Of a stretch of DNA of 64,000 nucleotides, positions 34,980 through 48,900 are shown in pieces (within the stretch, counting starts at the first letter, position 1; every line of letters starts with the position of its first letter). Position numbers and translations under genes: made by a program. The stretch is taken from positions 29,181,265 through 29,245,264 of the forward strand of contig NC_088303.1 of NCBI RefSeq assembly GCF_032854445.1. Reading direction: 5' to 3'. The notes under the pieces were generated by a model. It ran no database searches and had not been told where the DNA came from. It was given only the letters and a program-made list of their open reading frames with translations. The stretch comes from Liolophura sinensis (Eukaryota; Mollusca; Polyplacophora; Chitonida; Chitonidae).

Positions 34980-35300
34980 AACGAGAAACCTATATTGCCA
35001 CAGACTGAAGGTCAGATACGCAACTGGAAAACTACACCACAGAATATGGCGGGATACGCAACCGGAAAACAATAGTCGCAGGTTGAAAGTCAGATACGCA
35101 ACTGGAAAACAACACCATAGAATACGGAGTGATACGCAACCGAAAACAACACTGTTGCGAACTGAGGGTCAGACACGCAACAGGAAAACAACACCATAGC
35201 ATATAGGGGGATACACAACCGGAAAACAATACTATCACAGATTGAAGGTCAGATACGCTACTGGAGAACAACACTGCCATAGACTGATGGGAAAGAGGGG
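34980..35300. repeat. ~40-bp tandem repeat, about 8 half-units
   Basis: 'gatacgcaac.ggaaaacaac' recurs at 35015, 35053, 35093, 35133, 35173, 35211 and 35252. Two alternating versions ('ggtcagatacgcaactgg' and 'gggatacgcaaccgg') suggest a dimeric unit of about 78-80 bp. Confidence 0.9.
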
Positions 35301-37079
35301 AGAAAAGAAACTGGGGGACGGTAAACATCGGGAAAACTGTACTGCAATAGATTGGGAGAAAACTTCTCCATATTTGTCTTTGGGCAATTTATTGTTCATC
35401 TTGAGAAAAGAGCAACCACCTGAGCAAAAACACAATAGTTAAATCTCTAAATATTGTTTCATTTCTCAGGGTCTGTTATATCACATGTTCAATTTTTACA
35501 CAGCCTGACGAAGCTTCAGACACTATTGTCTGTGTTTACGGTTTAAGAAGATTTTGTCATAAAACTTTGCTGTCTAGACTAGAGCATAACTGATCTCGTG
35601 TGATCTCGTGTGATCATATAAATGGCAATGGCAATGGCAATAATATTAAACAGATAAATGCAGCGTGTTTCTATAAGATAGAGATAACATGGCAGTGAAC
35701 AGAGCACTAACTTAAGGCAATACTTGATCTAAGTGGTCAAAATACTTTAGACTATCACGTTTTTACGCAATAAATTTAATTTAAAGCTTCAAAAGACGCA
35801 AAAGTATATTTATGCCTCAAAAACAACCGCTGTTTACTACGAGTCTATCGATGTTGTTGCGTAAACATGCTGTTATGAAAACACAGCGTCAATGCTGCCT
35901 GTAAATGAAACAAACAGGCCAAAAATTGTATAATACATTATTTATAGTTTAACTGATCAGACATGTCGTATATATAAACACTGATCCGGAGATATAGCAT
36001 AATTATAGGGTGTTTGGTCTATGGACTGCTCAACTACATGCAAACAACGTTGCTGATTGGTTGTCAAACATTACCCTTCCCACGCTTATCCTAAAGCACG
36101 CGGCTGGTCTGTTTACCGCATTCCGTGCTTATAGCCTCTGTTTTAATCTACTTATACAAGTCATTAATCCAGTAAATCGATCACTGTTATTAATTAAATC
36201 AGTCAGACTTACCGGATGTTAGTCATGCTGTTCTTGACTGATATATTGTATACATTCCATAACTTACCGCGCATGAACGCGTAATTATTGCATAAATAAT
36301 ATAGGCCTATAATTCTCTGCTCAGTTTGCAGAAATAAAACCAGATTTCGTGGATAATAGGATTTATATTTCCATTTGTCATTTCATTCCATATGTTCACA
36401 CCTACTAGTATGTTTATAGTAAACATATCGTGAAGGGAAGGAAGTACGCAGTTAGGTTTAACGTTAAGGTTATTTGTAACATTGCAGAGTATGGACCTTG
36501 GTGACAATCAGCCATCGACTAAGCTCTAAGACCACGTGTTTTCTGTACCATATGGCGCGCAAGCCTGTGTGTCAAACGCGCATGACAAAGTTCGTCAGTA
36601 ACTACATAACGATGGTTTAACCCTTACATGGCGATTTCTCCACCCAAAAACTGAACTTGCGGCATCGTGTAAGCGACACATTGTTAAATATTTCAGGGGT
36701 TCATGAATAAATTTATTAAAATTAATCCGAGAGGAACCAGATTTTCGAATCAGTCAAAACTGCGTGGCAGGAATTCAAAAGGTTTCTTAAGATTTGTCGC
36801 TTCATAGATTAACTCGTGTCAAATTCTGCTTTCATTTCTTGTGATAAAAAAAAATAGTTAAGTTTGAGTTTCTAAATTGGCCATTTACTACCGCCGTGCT
36901 GTAGTGCCTATCGATTTGAATCTCCGAGGTGTGATAATCTTCAATGATCCATTGAACAAACGAAAACGACAATCGCCAAAATTATAGGAAATGGGAAATA
37001 TGGACACATTTTTAAATCTTGAAAACCACAGTCAATATAGCTGGTATACAATGCCATAATACGCTTACAGATATCATTT

Positions 37080-37240
37080 AAATATATATTTATATATTGG
37101 ATTATTGTTTAACGCCATAGAGTCAAGAACTTTTCACTTAAACGATCCCAGTCATTTTATGGGTGGAGAAAACCAGAGTGCCTGTGGTAAACGCACCAAC
37201 CTTTGGCAAGTTACTGACAAACTTTACAACGATTGTCGTG
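37080..37240 (-). mobile_element. SINE variant, 3' part
   Basis: 'attgtttaacgccatagagt', 'aacttttcacttaaacgatc' and 'atgggtggagaaaaccagag' mark a variant subfamily with 'tgtggtaaacgcaccaacc'. Confidence 0.7.
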
Positions 37241-37384
37241 TAGAGGTGAACACTATGCTGAAAAAAGAACGCAAACCCCACACGAGTTTCGTCTGCTGCT
37301 TACTATCACCAAGGCCTCACAGACTGTGAGAGCGACGGATCTACGGGTGCCATGTCCTAGGCTGGTTTTGAAACCGTACCTCTG

Positions 37385-37740
37385 GTTAGGGGTGCATGCC
37401 TTTCGATCGCACCGACCCACGAGGTGTAGGTTCAAACCCTGCCTTTGTCTGAAGATATCTAGTCCCCATTTCTCACTGTTAAATGTGTGACGACTTGGTG
37501 GTAAAAAGCGGTCCAGGACGATCCTGTGAGCGCTTGAGTAGACTATGATTTGTTGAAGAGCACTAACTGCAATCAGTATGGTGTGCGTAACTGTATGTCA
37601 CTTGTAGGAAAGTTGGCCAATAACTTGCTAAAAGCCCGTCGTTTATCCGAGACACCCTGTTTTCCTCACCCATAACACTGACCGCCATCATATAAGTAAA
37701 AAAATCTTGGGTGTGGCACTGAGCAATAATTAAATATACA
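37385..37740 (+). mobile_element. SINE variant with tRNA-like head and 3' body
   Basis: A B-box-like 'gtaggttcaaaccctgcc' near 37425 is followed by 'gaaagttggccaataacttg', 'gttttcctcacccataacac' and the tail 'gagcaataattaaat'. Possible single diverged element. Confidence 0.5.
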
Positions 37741-38819
37741 GGTATAGATAAATAAACCATGAACAGTACAGAACCTCTACCAAACATCAGCGAAGTCCAC
37801 ACGATCAACAGGGACACATGTTTGATGCCATATCAGGCATCACATGAAACACTGAGGACAAATTATGTTTCAATGAGAATCGGTATGGAAGTCAGATGAG
37901 GACATCTTCAAGATGGTGCGAATCAGGCGTGAATGGTATCGTTCTCGTATCGAGTGTCTCAACCCGCGGAGATGTCCACATCCGGCTTCCATGCATCGGA
38001 GCTTTTCTATTTACAAGCTTTAAGTTTTTCGAATTTTGCACACAGCTTGTTTAGAGAGTTGAGGTTCTGTTGTTTTTCACCCCGGAGACCCCACAGGGCA
38101 GAGGTAGATTGGAGGTCGCATTGTAAATAAGAATATGTAGGTCACGTTGTATGTAGGCCTATATGTGACCGATCATCTCCTTAGCCTTCGTGATGGTGTT
38201 TACCCATATTGTCTGCACGACCCTGTTTAAAGTTTACTGAATTCACACTGGCGTGACCTTGTTTACGAAGTAGGAAATCTGGAAAGTTCGAGTGAGATTT
38301 CTTAATTGCGATAGTATCTATAGGTATTGCTTGTGGGCCCAGGGAACAAATGGCTTCAGCTGAAAGTTCAGTACTCCTTCACCAAAGTGTCGCGGGTTCG
38401 AATCCAGCCCATGCCCTTTCGACTGCGTATTTGAAATGTTCAGATTTTCACGTGTAATTGACGACATCGAGGATGTGATGTGTAAAACATATCAATTTCC
38501 GTAAGCGTGGCACCCGGTTATACCTCCACGCAGAAAGTAAACACACGGCATGCATGCGGTTGTTTTGAAGAGGGACTTCACCGCTTATCGGATGCTAGAC
38601 CTATACATCTGCCGGTGATATATCCGGTGTATAGGTCACTTGGACTGTACACTCTGTTGATTTATGTGTTTGTGAAGGCGGACTGGCGCTATGATCCCTT
38701 GTTTACTGTATTTTTCAGACAGAGGTGTATGTACTGGCGAAGGCTAAAGTCAAGTACGGTAACTGGAAGTGATTTATTTATTTATCTGATTGGTGGGAAA
38801 TTCACTGTCTTTCTTGTTT

Positions 38820-38975
38820 CATTTCTTTCTCTTCTCATATTGTTGCTTAACGCCACACATAAGAATTTATCGTATAAAGATATACGATGACGGCGCGTCT
38901 TATGGGTGGAGGAAACCAGGGTGCCCGAGGTAAACCACTGACCATGGGCTAGTCACTGGGTAACTTTTTCCACGC
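38820..38975 (-). mobile_element. SINE variant fragment
   Basis: 'gttgcttaacgccacacata', 'tatgggtggaggaaaccagg' and 'aggtaaaccactgaccatgg' match the variant at 37.1 kb and 50.7 kb. Confidence 0.65.
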
Positions 38976-39046
38976 ATGATGTACATATATGCACGAACGA
39001 ACGTTAGACGGCTCAAACGGCCATCCCAGTTTCGTCGGACGCTTGT

Positions 39047-39280
39047 ATTTATTTATTTATTTATTTATTTGATTGGCGCTTTACACCGTATTCAAGAATA
39101 CGTCACTTATATGAAGGCGACCAGCATTTCACGATCCATGACCATCCGCAGGTTGCTGATAGATCTTCCCACGACCGACCTGAGAGGAAACCAGCATGAG
39201 TTTGAACTTGAACTCACAGCGGCCGCATTAATTGGTGAGAGGCTCCTGAGTCATTGTGCCGCGCTGGCACACAAACCATT
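39047..39280 (-). mobile_element. SINE, nearly full length
   Basis: The (ATTT)n tail end, 'tgattggcgctttacaccgt', 'ccatccgcaggttgctgata' and 'gaactcacagcggccgcatt' follow in the expected reverse order. An internal deletion removes part of the body. Confidence 0.9.
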
Positions 39281-39427
39281 CAGTATACACCCCAACGCCA
39301 GTTCTGTACTGAAGCATTGGTATTCATTTACACCATAGTGTAAAATACGGCTCTCTTTTTTTCTCCCTATAAGATGTCATACTTTCTGTGCACATGGTCA
39401 GTAAGATGCGTTCAGGTTAAGAGCACG

Positions 39428-39811
39428 CTAATTGTATTGTTTTGGGGTTATAAGAAAGCCCTGACGCTTTTCTTTTCTTAGTTTGGTATTCACGTATTTA
39501 TCTATTTTTAAACTTTCCCTTAAAAGGTTCAGTGTAGTAAAACCAATATGGCAGATATAGGGTGAGTCTGCAGCGAAAAGGCTCTGACCTTTACAAATCA
39601 TGACTGTGAACCGTTCAGTGAGAGTGCGAATAAGAGAATCAAGGAAGAATTTTGGAAAGAATGGCAGCCCTTCTATGGTCTGACCAAGTCTATCGGTTGT
39701 AGTGAATGTATGGTTTGTGCTTGGCGAGCTGAACAGAGAGGCGTTACCGCGAAAGATCTGGTTTATATATTTAGTGCAATAGGTCATGTGCCCTGCTTGG
39801 TAGTGACACAT
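39428..39811 (-). other. Unassigned 127-codon open frame
   Basis: The frame has a normal protein-like composition (for example DSLIRTLTERFTVMICKGQ) and is the longest non-repeat frame in the intergenic region. It has no recognised domain, no convincing promoter or poly(A) signal and no clear splice sites. Chance is plausible. Confidence 0.15.
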
Positions 39812-41620
39812 TTACGGCAATTAATGAATGAATCTGAATGGATTGCACAGGATTGCCTGCCATCAAATAGGTACAATACGGAGAAGTAACTCTATAATCT
39901 CACATCTCTCAGCCGCCTGGACACACGAGGTACGGGTTCAAATTAGGCCAAAGTTAGGGGATTTTTAGATTGTCTCACTCTCGTTGCTTGTGGGTTCTTG
40001 GATTATGACTGGTCATACCAAAGACTTCAAAAATGATACATTTTGCTGCCTTGCTCTGCGCTAAGCACTGATAGGTTAGAGCAAGGAAACATGACTGCAC
40101 AGCAAATGTTAACAACGCATGATTTGTAATTATTAAAAAAAAAACGTATAATGTACAAACGCCTTGCTGTTTTTATTTGAGCGCAGGTGTCTTATCCATA
40201 GACGCGTTACATGTATAGGGTGGGACTATACACGCATACGTTTTTGTAACATTGACGTTTTCAGGAAATCATTTCAACATTTTCTCCAAAACATTGATGT
40301 TTTTATAGAAATCATGTGACATGTCTACTAGAGTGGTCAAATAACAGTTATTATTTTAACATGTATATGCTTATCTGTTTTGCTTGCGTGGATGGCCCGG
40401 TGTCAGTGTAATGTGACTGGGTGGGATATTATGTCTGGTGTATTAATTCATATTTAATTCATAAATGAAAAGAATTTGAATATGGCTTTAAGGAACGATC
40501 AAATAAATAAATAAACAGTAATGCATACAAAGACGCCATATTTTTTGACAGCTGCAAGAATTAATTTCATGGAAAAGCAGTGTATGAAAATGAATCGACT
40601 GATCAAAGAAATAAACAATTATACATGTAGTATACCGGTTCGAATTTAAACAAGACACGATACTTTTTTTGTTGTTCACTTACTACAACAATAACTTCCC
40701 GTCATGTCGCATAGGGCAATATATTATTGATTTAAAGCACACACATTATGGGATGTATCCAGGTAGATATATTAAGTTCAAATATCAGTTCTATGGAATA
40801 TTAATTCTCTTGTTTTCTATACTTCTATACGGACTATTTTTGTTTGCATTCCATTTATTATTTTTGGATGTAAGAGTCGTTTTTATGACATTATGTCTGC
40901 TGAAAAAAGTGATTAAATTGGTAAACAACAATGTCTGACGTGTATGTTTTATCTTTCGTAGATTGGTGGGCGTCTGGCTTAGTAGCCTAAATTTGAAAAT
41001 AATGGTTGTATGCTAGGTTTTGAACCAGTTGTTTCGGCTTGAAATAGAATATCTTGTGAGCAATTAGCTTGCCACACACATGCGTACCACACGAATTCAC
41101 ACTGTCAGTAAACAAAGCTGTAGGTCTTCAGCTTACGGAGTCGTGATGCGGTCCACTCGTCTACAAACATAGTTCACAATCTCTAAGAGTAGGGATGGGA
41201 CAGTCGCGTGGGTGCTCCCAACACAGACCAGACGACAATACGTTGTTATTCAACCGAGGTGTGCTGCTGGATATTTAGTGTGCGATAAGTTTACGTCATC
41301 ATCGTACCTAAATAGGAAATCTCTGATCAACCATTCTGTGACGCGTTGTACACGTCATCACACGCGAATTCCCAACAGCGAACACTTATGTTAAGTCAGA
41401 CCGGCTTCGTTCCAGTGGTTGTCAAGCAATATGTAGAAGGACCAATTTATCTTACTCTCTGAAATTGTGGATTATATGAAGCAAATCAAGTAATAATTAA
41501 ATAGACCTATCCGTATTTTAATCAAGATAGATGATCGAAATGCACAAGGTGTGCGCTAGGCGAGTGAATTAAATCAGTATACAAACTCTGCACCACGTTC
41601 ATTCATCTGTCTGTAATATC

Positions 41621-41825
41621 AGTTATACTCGCTACCAAAATTGCCTTTTATTCAGTGACACCTAACACCCCAAGCTCTACACATCGTTGTATTGGGATTT
41701 CATATTAATGTAGTAAGAATACTTTTTTCTAATTCATAATGTTAAACTTCTCCATGCAGGTAACGTCACAATTACTCAAAAGCCAGTGGAATACTGGATA
41801 TTTTGAGAGTGAGTACGACAGGATT
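41621..41825 (+). repeat. Dispersed repeat pair, copy 1
   Basis: The shared segments with 52041-52275 are 'tatcaaaattgccttttgtt'-like, 'agtgacacctaac', 'tctaattcataatgtta', 'aacgtcacaattactcaaaa', 'gccagtggaatactggata'. The order and spacing are the same in both copies. Confidence 0.7.
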
Positions 41826-41829
41826 TTAC

Positions 41830-43140
41830 ATGGAGCTCAACGTAGCTACATGATAAAAGAAACAGACTATACCCACAATTATGACGCAGCTAAAGAGCCC
41901 GAAGTGCACGTGTTCATAACCATACGGAAGTCTAAAACGAAACATATGGTCCATTATTATAAGATATTATTACATGTGTATTCACAAAAAAACAATTACC
42001 ATTCACAATCTCAATGAAATGTGCAACAGAAGAATGGCAATAGACATTGCATATACAATTTGACAAAGCTATAAAAGAGAGAATGTCTCTAATTGTTTTT
42101 AATTCCTTCCTTAAACGGGATCTCTGATCGACAGCATTAACATATGAAAACATATGAGATAAATTAGTCTGGAAAGATCTACCCATCACCTCCCTTTTCC
42201 TTTTCTCTGTTGTATTCAGGACATGCAAGGATAACAACCTGGGCTACAGCCAATGGTAGGAAATCATTCCACCAAAGTCATTTATCACTGAAATTAAAGC
42301 TACCAAGTTGTCCACCACCGGCGCAATAATGTATTAAGTTGATACTAGTACACGGATCATGTTTCACTTGAACCTTTTTGATGGAATTCGACATGTACAC
42401 TGCTTCTACCATTTCTCAGACAGCTGTCATACACTCTTTTTTGCCTCTTATATTTCTTATTTTAGGTGGATGAATTCTTTGTAATTAAATCAGTTCTTCT
42501 CTATATGCTTACTACATGCAATTATTCTTAAATGCCAGTACCTTTCCAATACCTTATGTCCTCTCTCTTTCTCGACTTTTCCGATTTGCAAGGTTTTGTG
42601 TAATCCGCAGAGGCCAGTAATCCATGTTCCTCATGTGTTCGTACACAAACTAAAAATCAGCAACCTTCATACAATTCATGTGAACTGTTTGTTAAAGTCG
42701 AGGAGCAGACGACATATGTTAAGTCACGTGTTCTGTCTGTGATACCCGTTTATCAGTTTATCTGACGCCAAAGGCATGTTTTCTAAACTAAGATAGGTAA
42801 GACTGGCAACTGAAACCAGCTGATTTCAGCCATTGGGAACTTTATTTTAGAAGAATCTGATTTATGTTCTGCGAGCACATGGTATTTACTCATAACTATT
42901 GTTGTTATTAAAAATATTGGGAACATATAACCGGCTTTAAATAACTGATTCTTAGCTGTAGGTATGTAAACCAACTTTGATCACTTGTGCTGATATCTGC
43001 CATTACCCGACTCTGGGCTTTGGGTTTGGTAACGATGGGCTTTTGAAGGCTACACCAAAGGACTCATATCTTGACGTGATTTATCGGCTCTTGGTTGGTA
43101 TAACACATACTACAGAAAATCTATATCTGACAAGCTGTCG
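41830..43140. other. No feature seen
   Basis: AT-rich sequence without a gene, SINE or array I can support. Short frames here lack splice or domain support. Confidence 0.5.
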
Positions 43141-43147
43141 AACTGGG

Positions 43148-44318
43148 CTGTAGACATGTCAACTATCTTTAACTGGCAGCTATAGCAAATATCGTTCCGA
43201 CTCATTTTCTGTCTTTGAACTGTAGGCATACCAACCATCTTCTCATTGTGGCTATAACAGAGGTCTATGTGACTCATTTTCTGTCTTTGAACTGTAGGCA
43301 TACCAACCATCTTCTCATTGTGGCTATAACAGAGGTCTGTGTGACTCATTTTCTAACTCTGAACTGTAGGCAAATCAACTGTCTTCTAATTGTGGCAATA
43401 GCAGAGATCTATGTGACTCATTTTCTAACTCTGAACTGAAGGCATACCAACTATTTTCTCATTGTGGCTATAGCAGAGATCTATGTGACTCTTTTTCTAA
43501 CTCTGAACTGTAGGCATACCAACTATCGTCTCATTGTGGCTATAACAGAGGTCTATATGACTCATTTTCTGTCTCTGAACTGTAGGCATACCAACTATCT
43601 TCTCACTGTGACTATAGCAGAGGTCTATGTGACTCATTTTCTGCCTCTGAACTGAAGGCATACCAATTGTCTTCTAATTGTGGCTATAGCAGAGGTCTAT
43701 GTGACTCATTTTCTAACTCTGAACTGTAGGCATACCAACTGTCTTCTAATTGTGGCTATAGCAGAGGTCTATGTGACTCATTTTCTATCTCTGAACTGTA
43801 GGCATACCAACCATCTTCTCATTGTGGCTATAACAGAGGTCTGTGTGACTCATTTTCTAACTCTGAACTGTAGGCAAATCAACTGTCTTTTAATTGTGGC
43901 AATAGCAGAGATCTATGTGACTCATTTTCTAACTCTGAACTGAAGGCATACCGACTGTCTTCTAATTGTGGCTATAACAGAGGTCTATGTGACTCATTTT
44001 CTGTCTCTGAACTATAGGCATACCAACTATCTTCTCATTGTGACTATAGCAGAGGTCTATATGACTCATTTTCTGTCTCTGAACTGTAGGCATACCAACT
44101 ATCTTCTCATTGTGACTATAGCAGAGGTCTATATGACTCATTTTCTGTCTCTGAACTGTAGGCATACCGACTGTCTTCTAATTGTGGCTATAGCAGAGGT
44201 CTATGTGACTCATTTTCTAACTCTGAACTGAAGGCATACCAACTATCGTCTCAATGTGGCTATAACAGAGGTCTGTGTGACTCATTTTCTAACTCTGAAT
44301 TGTAGGCATACCGACTAT
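43148..44318. repeat. 72-bp minisatellite, about 16 units
   Basis: The unit runs 'gtggctatagcagaggtcta', 'tgtgactcattttctaactc', 'tgaactgtaggcataccaac', 'tgtcttctaatt'. It is 72 bp, so long periodic frames arise on both strands. The variants 'ctgtctctgaactg' and 'ctaactctgaactg' alternate. A block near 43760-43960 repeats the order of 43215-43440, indicating higher-order duplication. Confidence 0.97.
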
Positions 44319-45029
44319 CTTCTAGACCAGGAGAATGTTCATGTGGCCGAAAATAAATATGTATTGGTTCCACTGCTAAAAGTGTCAATAAAAACAATTA
44401 AATCAGTTTTATCTATATATCTATATTATAAGTTTGCCAGCTTTACTTCTTAGCATTAAATGAATAAATCCTAACGACGAAGATTACAGCTTGCTCGATA
44501 GTGCACCATGATTGACAGATCAGGTGCAAGGTTAGGTCACACGCGCCAGATTCAGTTCATCTGTGACGTCACGGGTGACCTTCTCTTCCAGGGCGAACAC
44601 GCCAGATGTGCTTATAATCTATGGACAGATGTTCAACTTCAGGCTGGAAATTTCTGTCAATATATAGAAGATCGTGAAGTCAAACAAAGCAGAGAACATT
44701 TGCCTATAAAAGAGAGCTAGTAATTCGTCATCTTCGCCCAGGTTTCTGCTCTGGCTATAATCGCTCACGCATTTTAATATGATGTCTCTGGTTATCGAGA
44801 TTTTAAATCCAACCAATGAATACAGGCAACTAGTCGTTATTTCGTACCACATACGGTAGGCGCAAATAGAGGCTTAAAATGATTTTCTAGTTTCTTTAAG
44901 ACGACATTTTCTTGTAAACAGTGAATAATGAATGTATTAGTGGATATTAACTTTGGCAATTAATGTCTGACTACAGACTGTAAATATTGTCAATAAACAC
45001 AATCAGATTCCAGACAGTAATCACTGAAT

Positions 45030-45160
45030 ATATATTATTCACACTCATGCAGATTAGAGATAGTACGCACTGAGTAAACTTATTCACACTCAGATTCCAG
45101 GCAGTACGTACTGAGTAAAATTATTCACACTCAGATTCCAGACGGTAAATATAGAATATA
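45030..45160. repeat. Three ~45-bp repeats
   Basis: 'attcacactcagattccaga' with 'cagtacgtactgagtaaa' is present about three times, with earlier weaker copies from 44990. Confidence 0.75.
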
Positions 45161-45789
45161 ATTTAATGCCCCAATTACAGATCGCAAACATTAAGTCACA
45201 CTTTGTAGATAACAAAGTGCTGTAGTTTTGCGTTAGGAAGTTTGTCAGGTAGATAACAAAGGGCTGTGGTTTTGCGTTTGTCAGGTAGATATAAACAAAC
45301 TACAGCCTGTTGTCTGCTCTGATGTTTGGTGGAGATAAAATAATTTGATCATTTTCCTCATGACTTCAGCCGAAAACCTGATGCATGTCACACATGTATA
45401 TATTTGGACCACAGGTATTTTGCTTTATTCAACACAAAAAAGGTGAAAACAAAACACTTATGATGTTTACAATACACCTGAACACTGCCTGAACACTCTG
45501 TACACACGTGAGCAAATCGTTAGCCTAACACCAAGGGATCACAATGTGTCCGTTTCAAACTGGAGTTGAAGTACTTTTATCTCAATAACGTCATAAATCG
45601 TCTCAAGACATTGAAGACATATAGACAAATCATACTTATATATATTAGTGTATACAAAGAGAAAATGTGCCATATAGAGATCTATAGACAACAGATGTGG
45701 CGGTGAAATGAGTGGCATAGATAGTTTTTTACAATGTCTGTCTCACAAATAATTGACTGACTTGACTGACAAAATGAGTTTATCTGTTT

Positions 45790-45872
45790 GCTATGTATGT
45801 ATATATATATATATTTGCTATGTATGTATGTATGTATATATATATATCTGTTTGCTCTGTAGGAGGAGTTGA

Positions 45873-45914
<42 letters not shown>
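45790..45914. repeat. TATG/TA microsatellite cluster
   Basis: Three TA runs are separated by 'ttgctatgtatgtatg' and 'tctgtttgctctgtaggagg'. Confidence 0.95.
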
Positions 45915-45916
<2 letters not shown>

Positions 45917-48900
45917 ATGGAATGATGGGCTGATTGATCGATTCGTGTTTAATAAAGGTAGTACCCCAAATATTTTGATAGGCGAAAACTTACCGGTACT
46001 ATAGACAGTGCCTCAAACAGTATTTTACTGGGGTAAACAAGAAGGTGACAAACTCTCCCACATATATATGACACACATATTTGGACCGGCAGTGCCAACT
46101 TAATGTGTACGCCAGGTAACTGACAATTACTTCTTCTAAAACCCTTATATCCTTGATGAGGTTTTAAGGCTGTAAGTTCAGCTCATCTGCGAAAACCTCA
46201 GTGTGGCTGTATAGGAGAGTGGGCCCTGCCCCCATGAACTTGTACGCGGTCAGTGGGTCTCCTAGTCATATCGATCAACCTAAGGATTATAAAATTTCAT
46301 TGTTAAGATTACTGGCGAAGCTTAAAAGGTTGTGTTGGGGACATCCAGTGCAGCAGATCTGTGAAACTGGGAATTGTGACATCCAGTTAAGCTCTGACAT
46401 CTTGTATGACACCGTTGCTTGCGACTCGTGCATGTACAGTTACGAATATCGTGTCCGCATCACCGTCTCAAGTTCTTTACCGGTGTAAAATTTTCATTTG
46501 CTATGTGCCATGAAAACATTGTACTGAGATCAAGGGTTCATTTCTGTATTTCTGGCAGACTGGCACGTGCCGGTTTTGTGGCTGGGTTTAAACACATTGT
46601 TTTGTCACATTCAGTTGTCAGGAGAAGGGTTTGTCAAGCAGATGTTTGTCTCTATTTGAAGGTGTCCTGCAAGGAGATAAGTTTCCGGGATTGTTTTGTA
46701 AGACGTTGCACATGTAACAGGCTACAGATGACAGGGTTCCAGCAGGATCTAACCAGAATAAACTGCTTGTACATAATTGCTGTTCACACAGCACTTGACA
46801 CACTAAAAAGTGTGAACAGATCTCATTGCCAAACCGGATCCAATGAGAAGTCAAATGGCCCAATAGATGAATCAGTGACATAAGCTAGAAATAACAGATA
46901 TAAGTTTAGCTCATCAACTTTAAGAATAAACCACAAAATTAACTAAAACTTGAAAAGACAATACCAGAGCAAATGTAAATATGTATGAATAAAATTTTAT
47001 TTGATGATGCGTCACAACCATGGTATTGCAGATCAAAGTAAGTAAAACCACGGACATTGATACTATCGAAAGCTTCGTCATATTAAACCAATCTAACCAA
47101 TCAGGATCGAGTTTTTCCTATAACCGGAGGGCGTGTATCTTTCCGCTTACGAATTTGTTGAAGAACATCAGTAAGGTCGTCTCACTTGAGACGATTTTTT
47201 ACTTTATTTCTGTACAAGTCAAAAGCTCATAGAGGAATAGTACCATGTAACTCACGAATTTCTATCACAATTAGCAAAAATTAGACCGACATAATTTTCA
47301 ACAACACCTAAAGTATGTCGGCCAAGATAAACAAGTTCCAAGCAGTCAAAAAACTACCCGTTGTTTGCCCCAATAGGCCAGCTTCTGTGTTGGATGCACG
47401 GAATCCCTCACCCTGATCACCCAGATCATGGTCGAGGCCATAATTTTAGCAAAAAAAAATTATATAGAAAAAGGTACAAACAGGAAAAGAAAAGAGAAAA
47501 ATAAAAGCGATGCCTCAACCCAAAATAATCCCTTTATTGAGCAAATCAACCAAGTAAGCCACGCTTCCGCCTGCTCGATTTTCAACCACAATTGAATACG
47601 GTATGAATGATCTTGTTTCAACAGATGTTTTATTGGCCCGTAAACTATTCTGATAGCACAAAAGCCTTGGCCTTCAGAAGGTTGTAGACCCGAAGTTTCA
47701 TTTAACGAAGCTGTGCGTGATAGGCAAAGTTAGACATAAGGACTAGAGCATGGAGAGTAAAACTATAGCAACGAAGATGATGTAGTAGGTAAATGACATT
47801 CATTCCACTATATTGTTATCTGTTTAGAAATACTCGGGCGATGGTCAACGAGCGCGACCTACAAGTTCAGTGAGATAATTTTTTTTTCGTTGAAATAAAA
47901 CATATAATCCTTATTGTGAGATGGGATGTCAGATATTGTCAGCTCTGGAGCACTTGTCTCACGCTGACAATCCCAGGCAAAATATGATATGTATGATATT
48001 TGTATAATATTGCAGTCACATGTCCCCATCCTGGATCCCTGACAACACCTCTTCTTCGGTTTAAACGAAATTTAAAAAGGATACATTGGAGATTTTGGTA
48101 AAATAAAATTTGGTATGAAATTTTCAATATTTACCAAGAATAGCTCAAGATGTTACATTTCTGTAAATACTTGTACCACTTCTATGTATAGTGTTAAAGA
48201 ACAAGACAGCACCTGACAGCAAAACATATTTCAATCAAAAGCAGGATACTCAAGCTTTCTACAAAGTATTATACTTTATTATTTTAATGAGATTTCAGCG
48301 AATAACATGTAGAACAAAATGACAATACTGCATAAATAACTGTTTCAGTTTAAAATAAAAAATGACATTTCGTTGAGAATTTATTTTGTTCTTTTATTTT
48401 ACAGTTCCTTCAAATATAATAGTTCTCTTGTAATGTGATATGGGAGGTCAACAGTCAATCTTTCGAACAGCCGGTTCGTACTTTGAAGGAACTTGCGGAA
48501 TTAAGTTCGAATTTACAACATGGTCAACGTTGCTTCGACTTTTGCCCGATTCAAGAGTTTAAAAGACCGGATTGTTTTTAAATCCTGGTTCACCATTGCT
48601 GACTTTGACATGTCTACATTGCTGATGACTTGGGTAATCAGTGTATACCAAACATCGTGTTGAAGTTGTAAACGTCAGCGAAATTTTCGGTGTGGGGTAA
48701 ATTATAATGGTGAACCTGAGATCTACGTAATTACTCCTTATAAGGAGTTAGGGTTAGTATACACGTTCATTGTACTTTGTATATTCCGGTATTATATGGA
48801 GATACTCGTTCTTTGTTGTACCTGATACTGACTGATCCTTATGTAATGATACTTGAAATCTATGTATCGATAAAATCTGTGTCAAGTTCAGATCTATCTG

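Larger units (their letters stand above)
33510..41600. other. Gene-poor region with repeats and SINE fragments
   Basis: No supportable gene. It contains G-rich runs near 34480 and 34960, a ~40-bp repeat (34980-35300), SINE fragments at 37.1-39.3 kb and tRNA-like remnants near 37400-37450 and 38350-38415 (B-box-like GGTTCAAACCC and GGGTTCGAATCC). Minus-strand frame 39428-39811 (127 codons) and + frame 40669-40938 (89 codons, hydrophobic) have no recognised domain. Confidence 0.55.

Noticed and set aside
38350..38415. Possible tRNA gene (GGGTTCGAATCC B-box)
   Set aside because: No paired acceptor stem or full cloverleaf is seen. It is better explained as a tRNA-derived SINE head.
43110..44231. 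Several 60-90-codon frames with repeating VYVTHFL
   Set aside because: Translations of the 72-bp minisatellite.
46419..46883. 154-codon frame as a gene
   Set aside because: Composition is unremarkable, there is no domain, splice site, promoter or poly(A) signal, and other frames overlap it.
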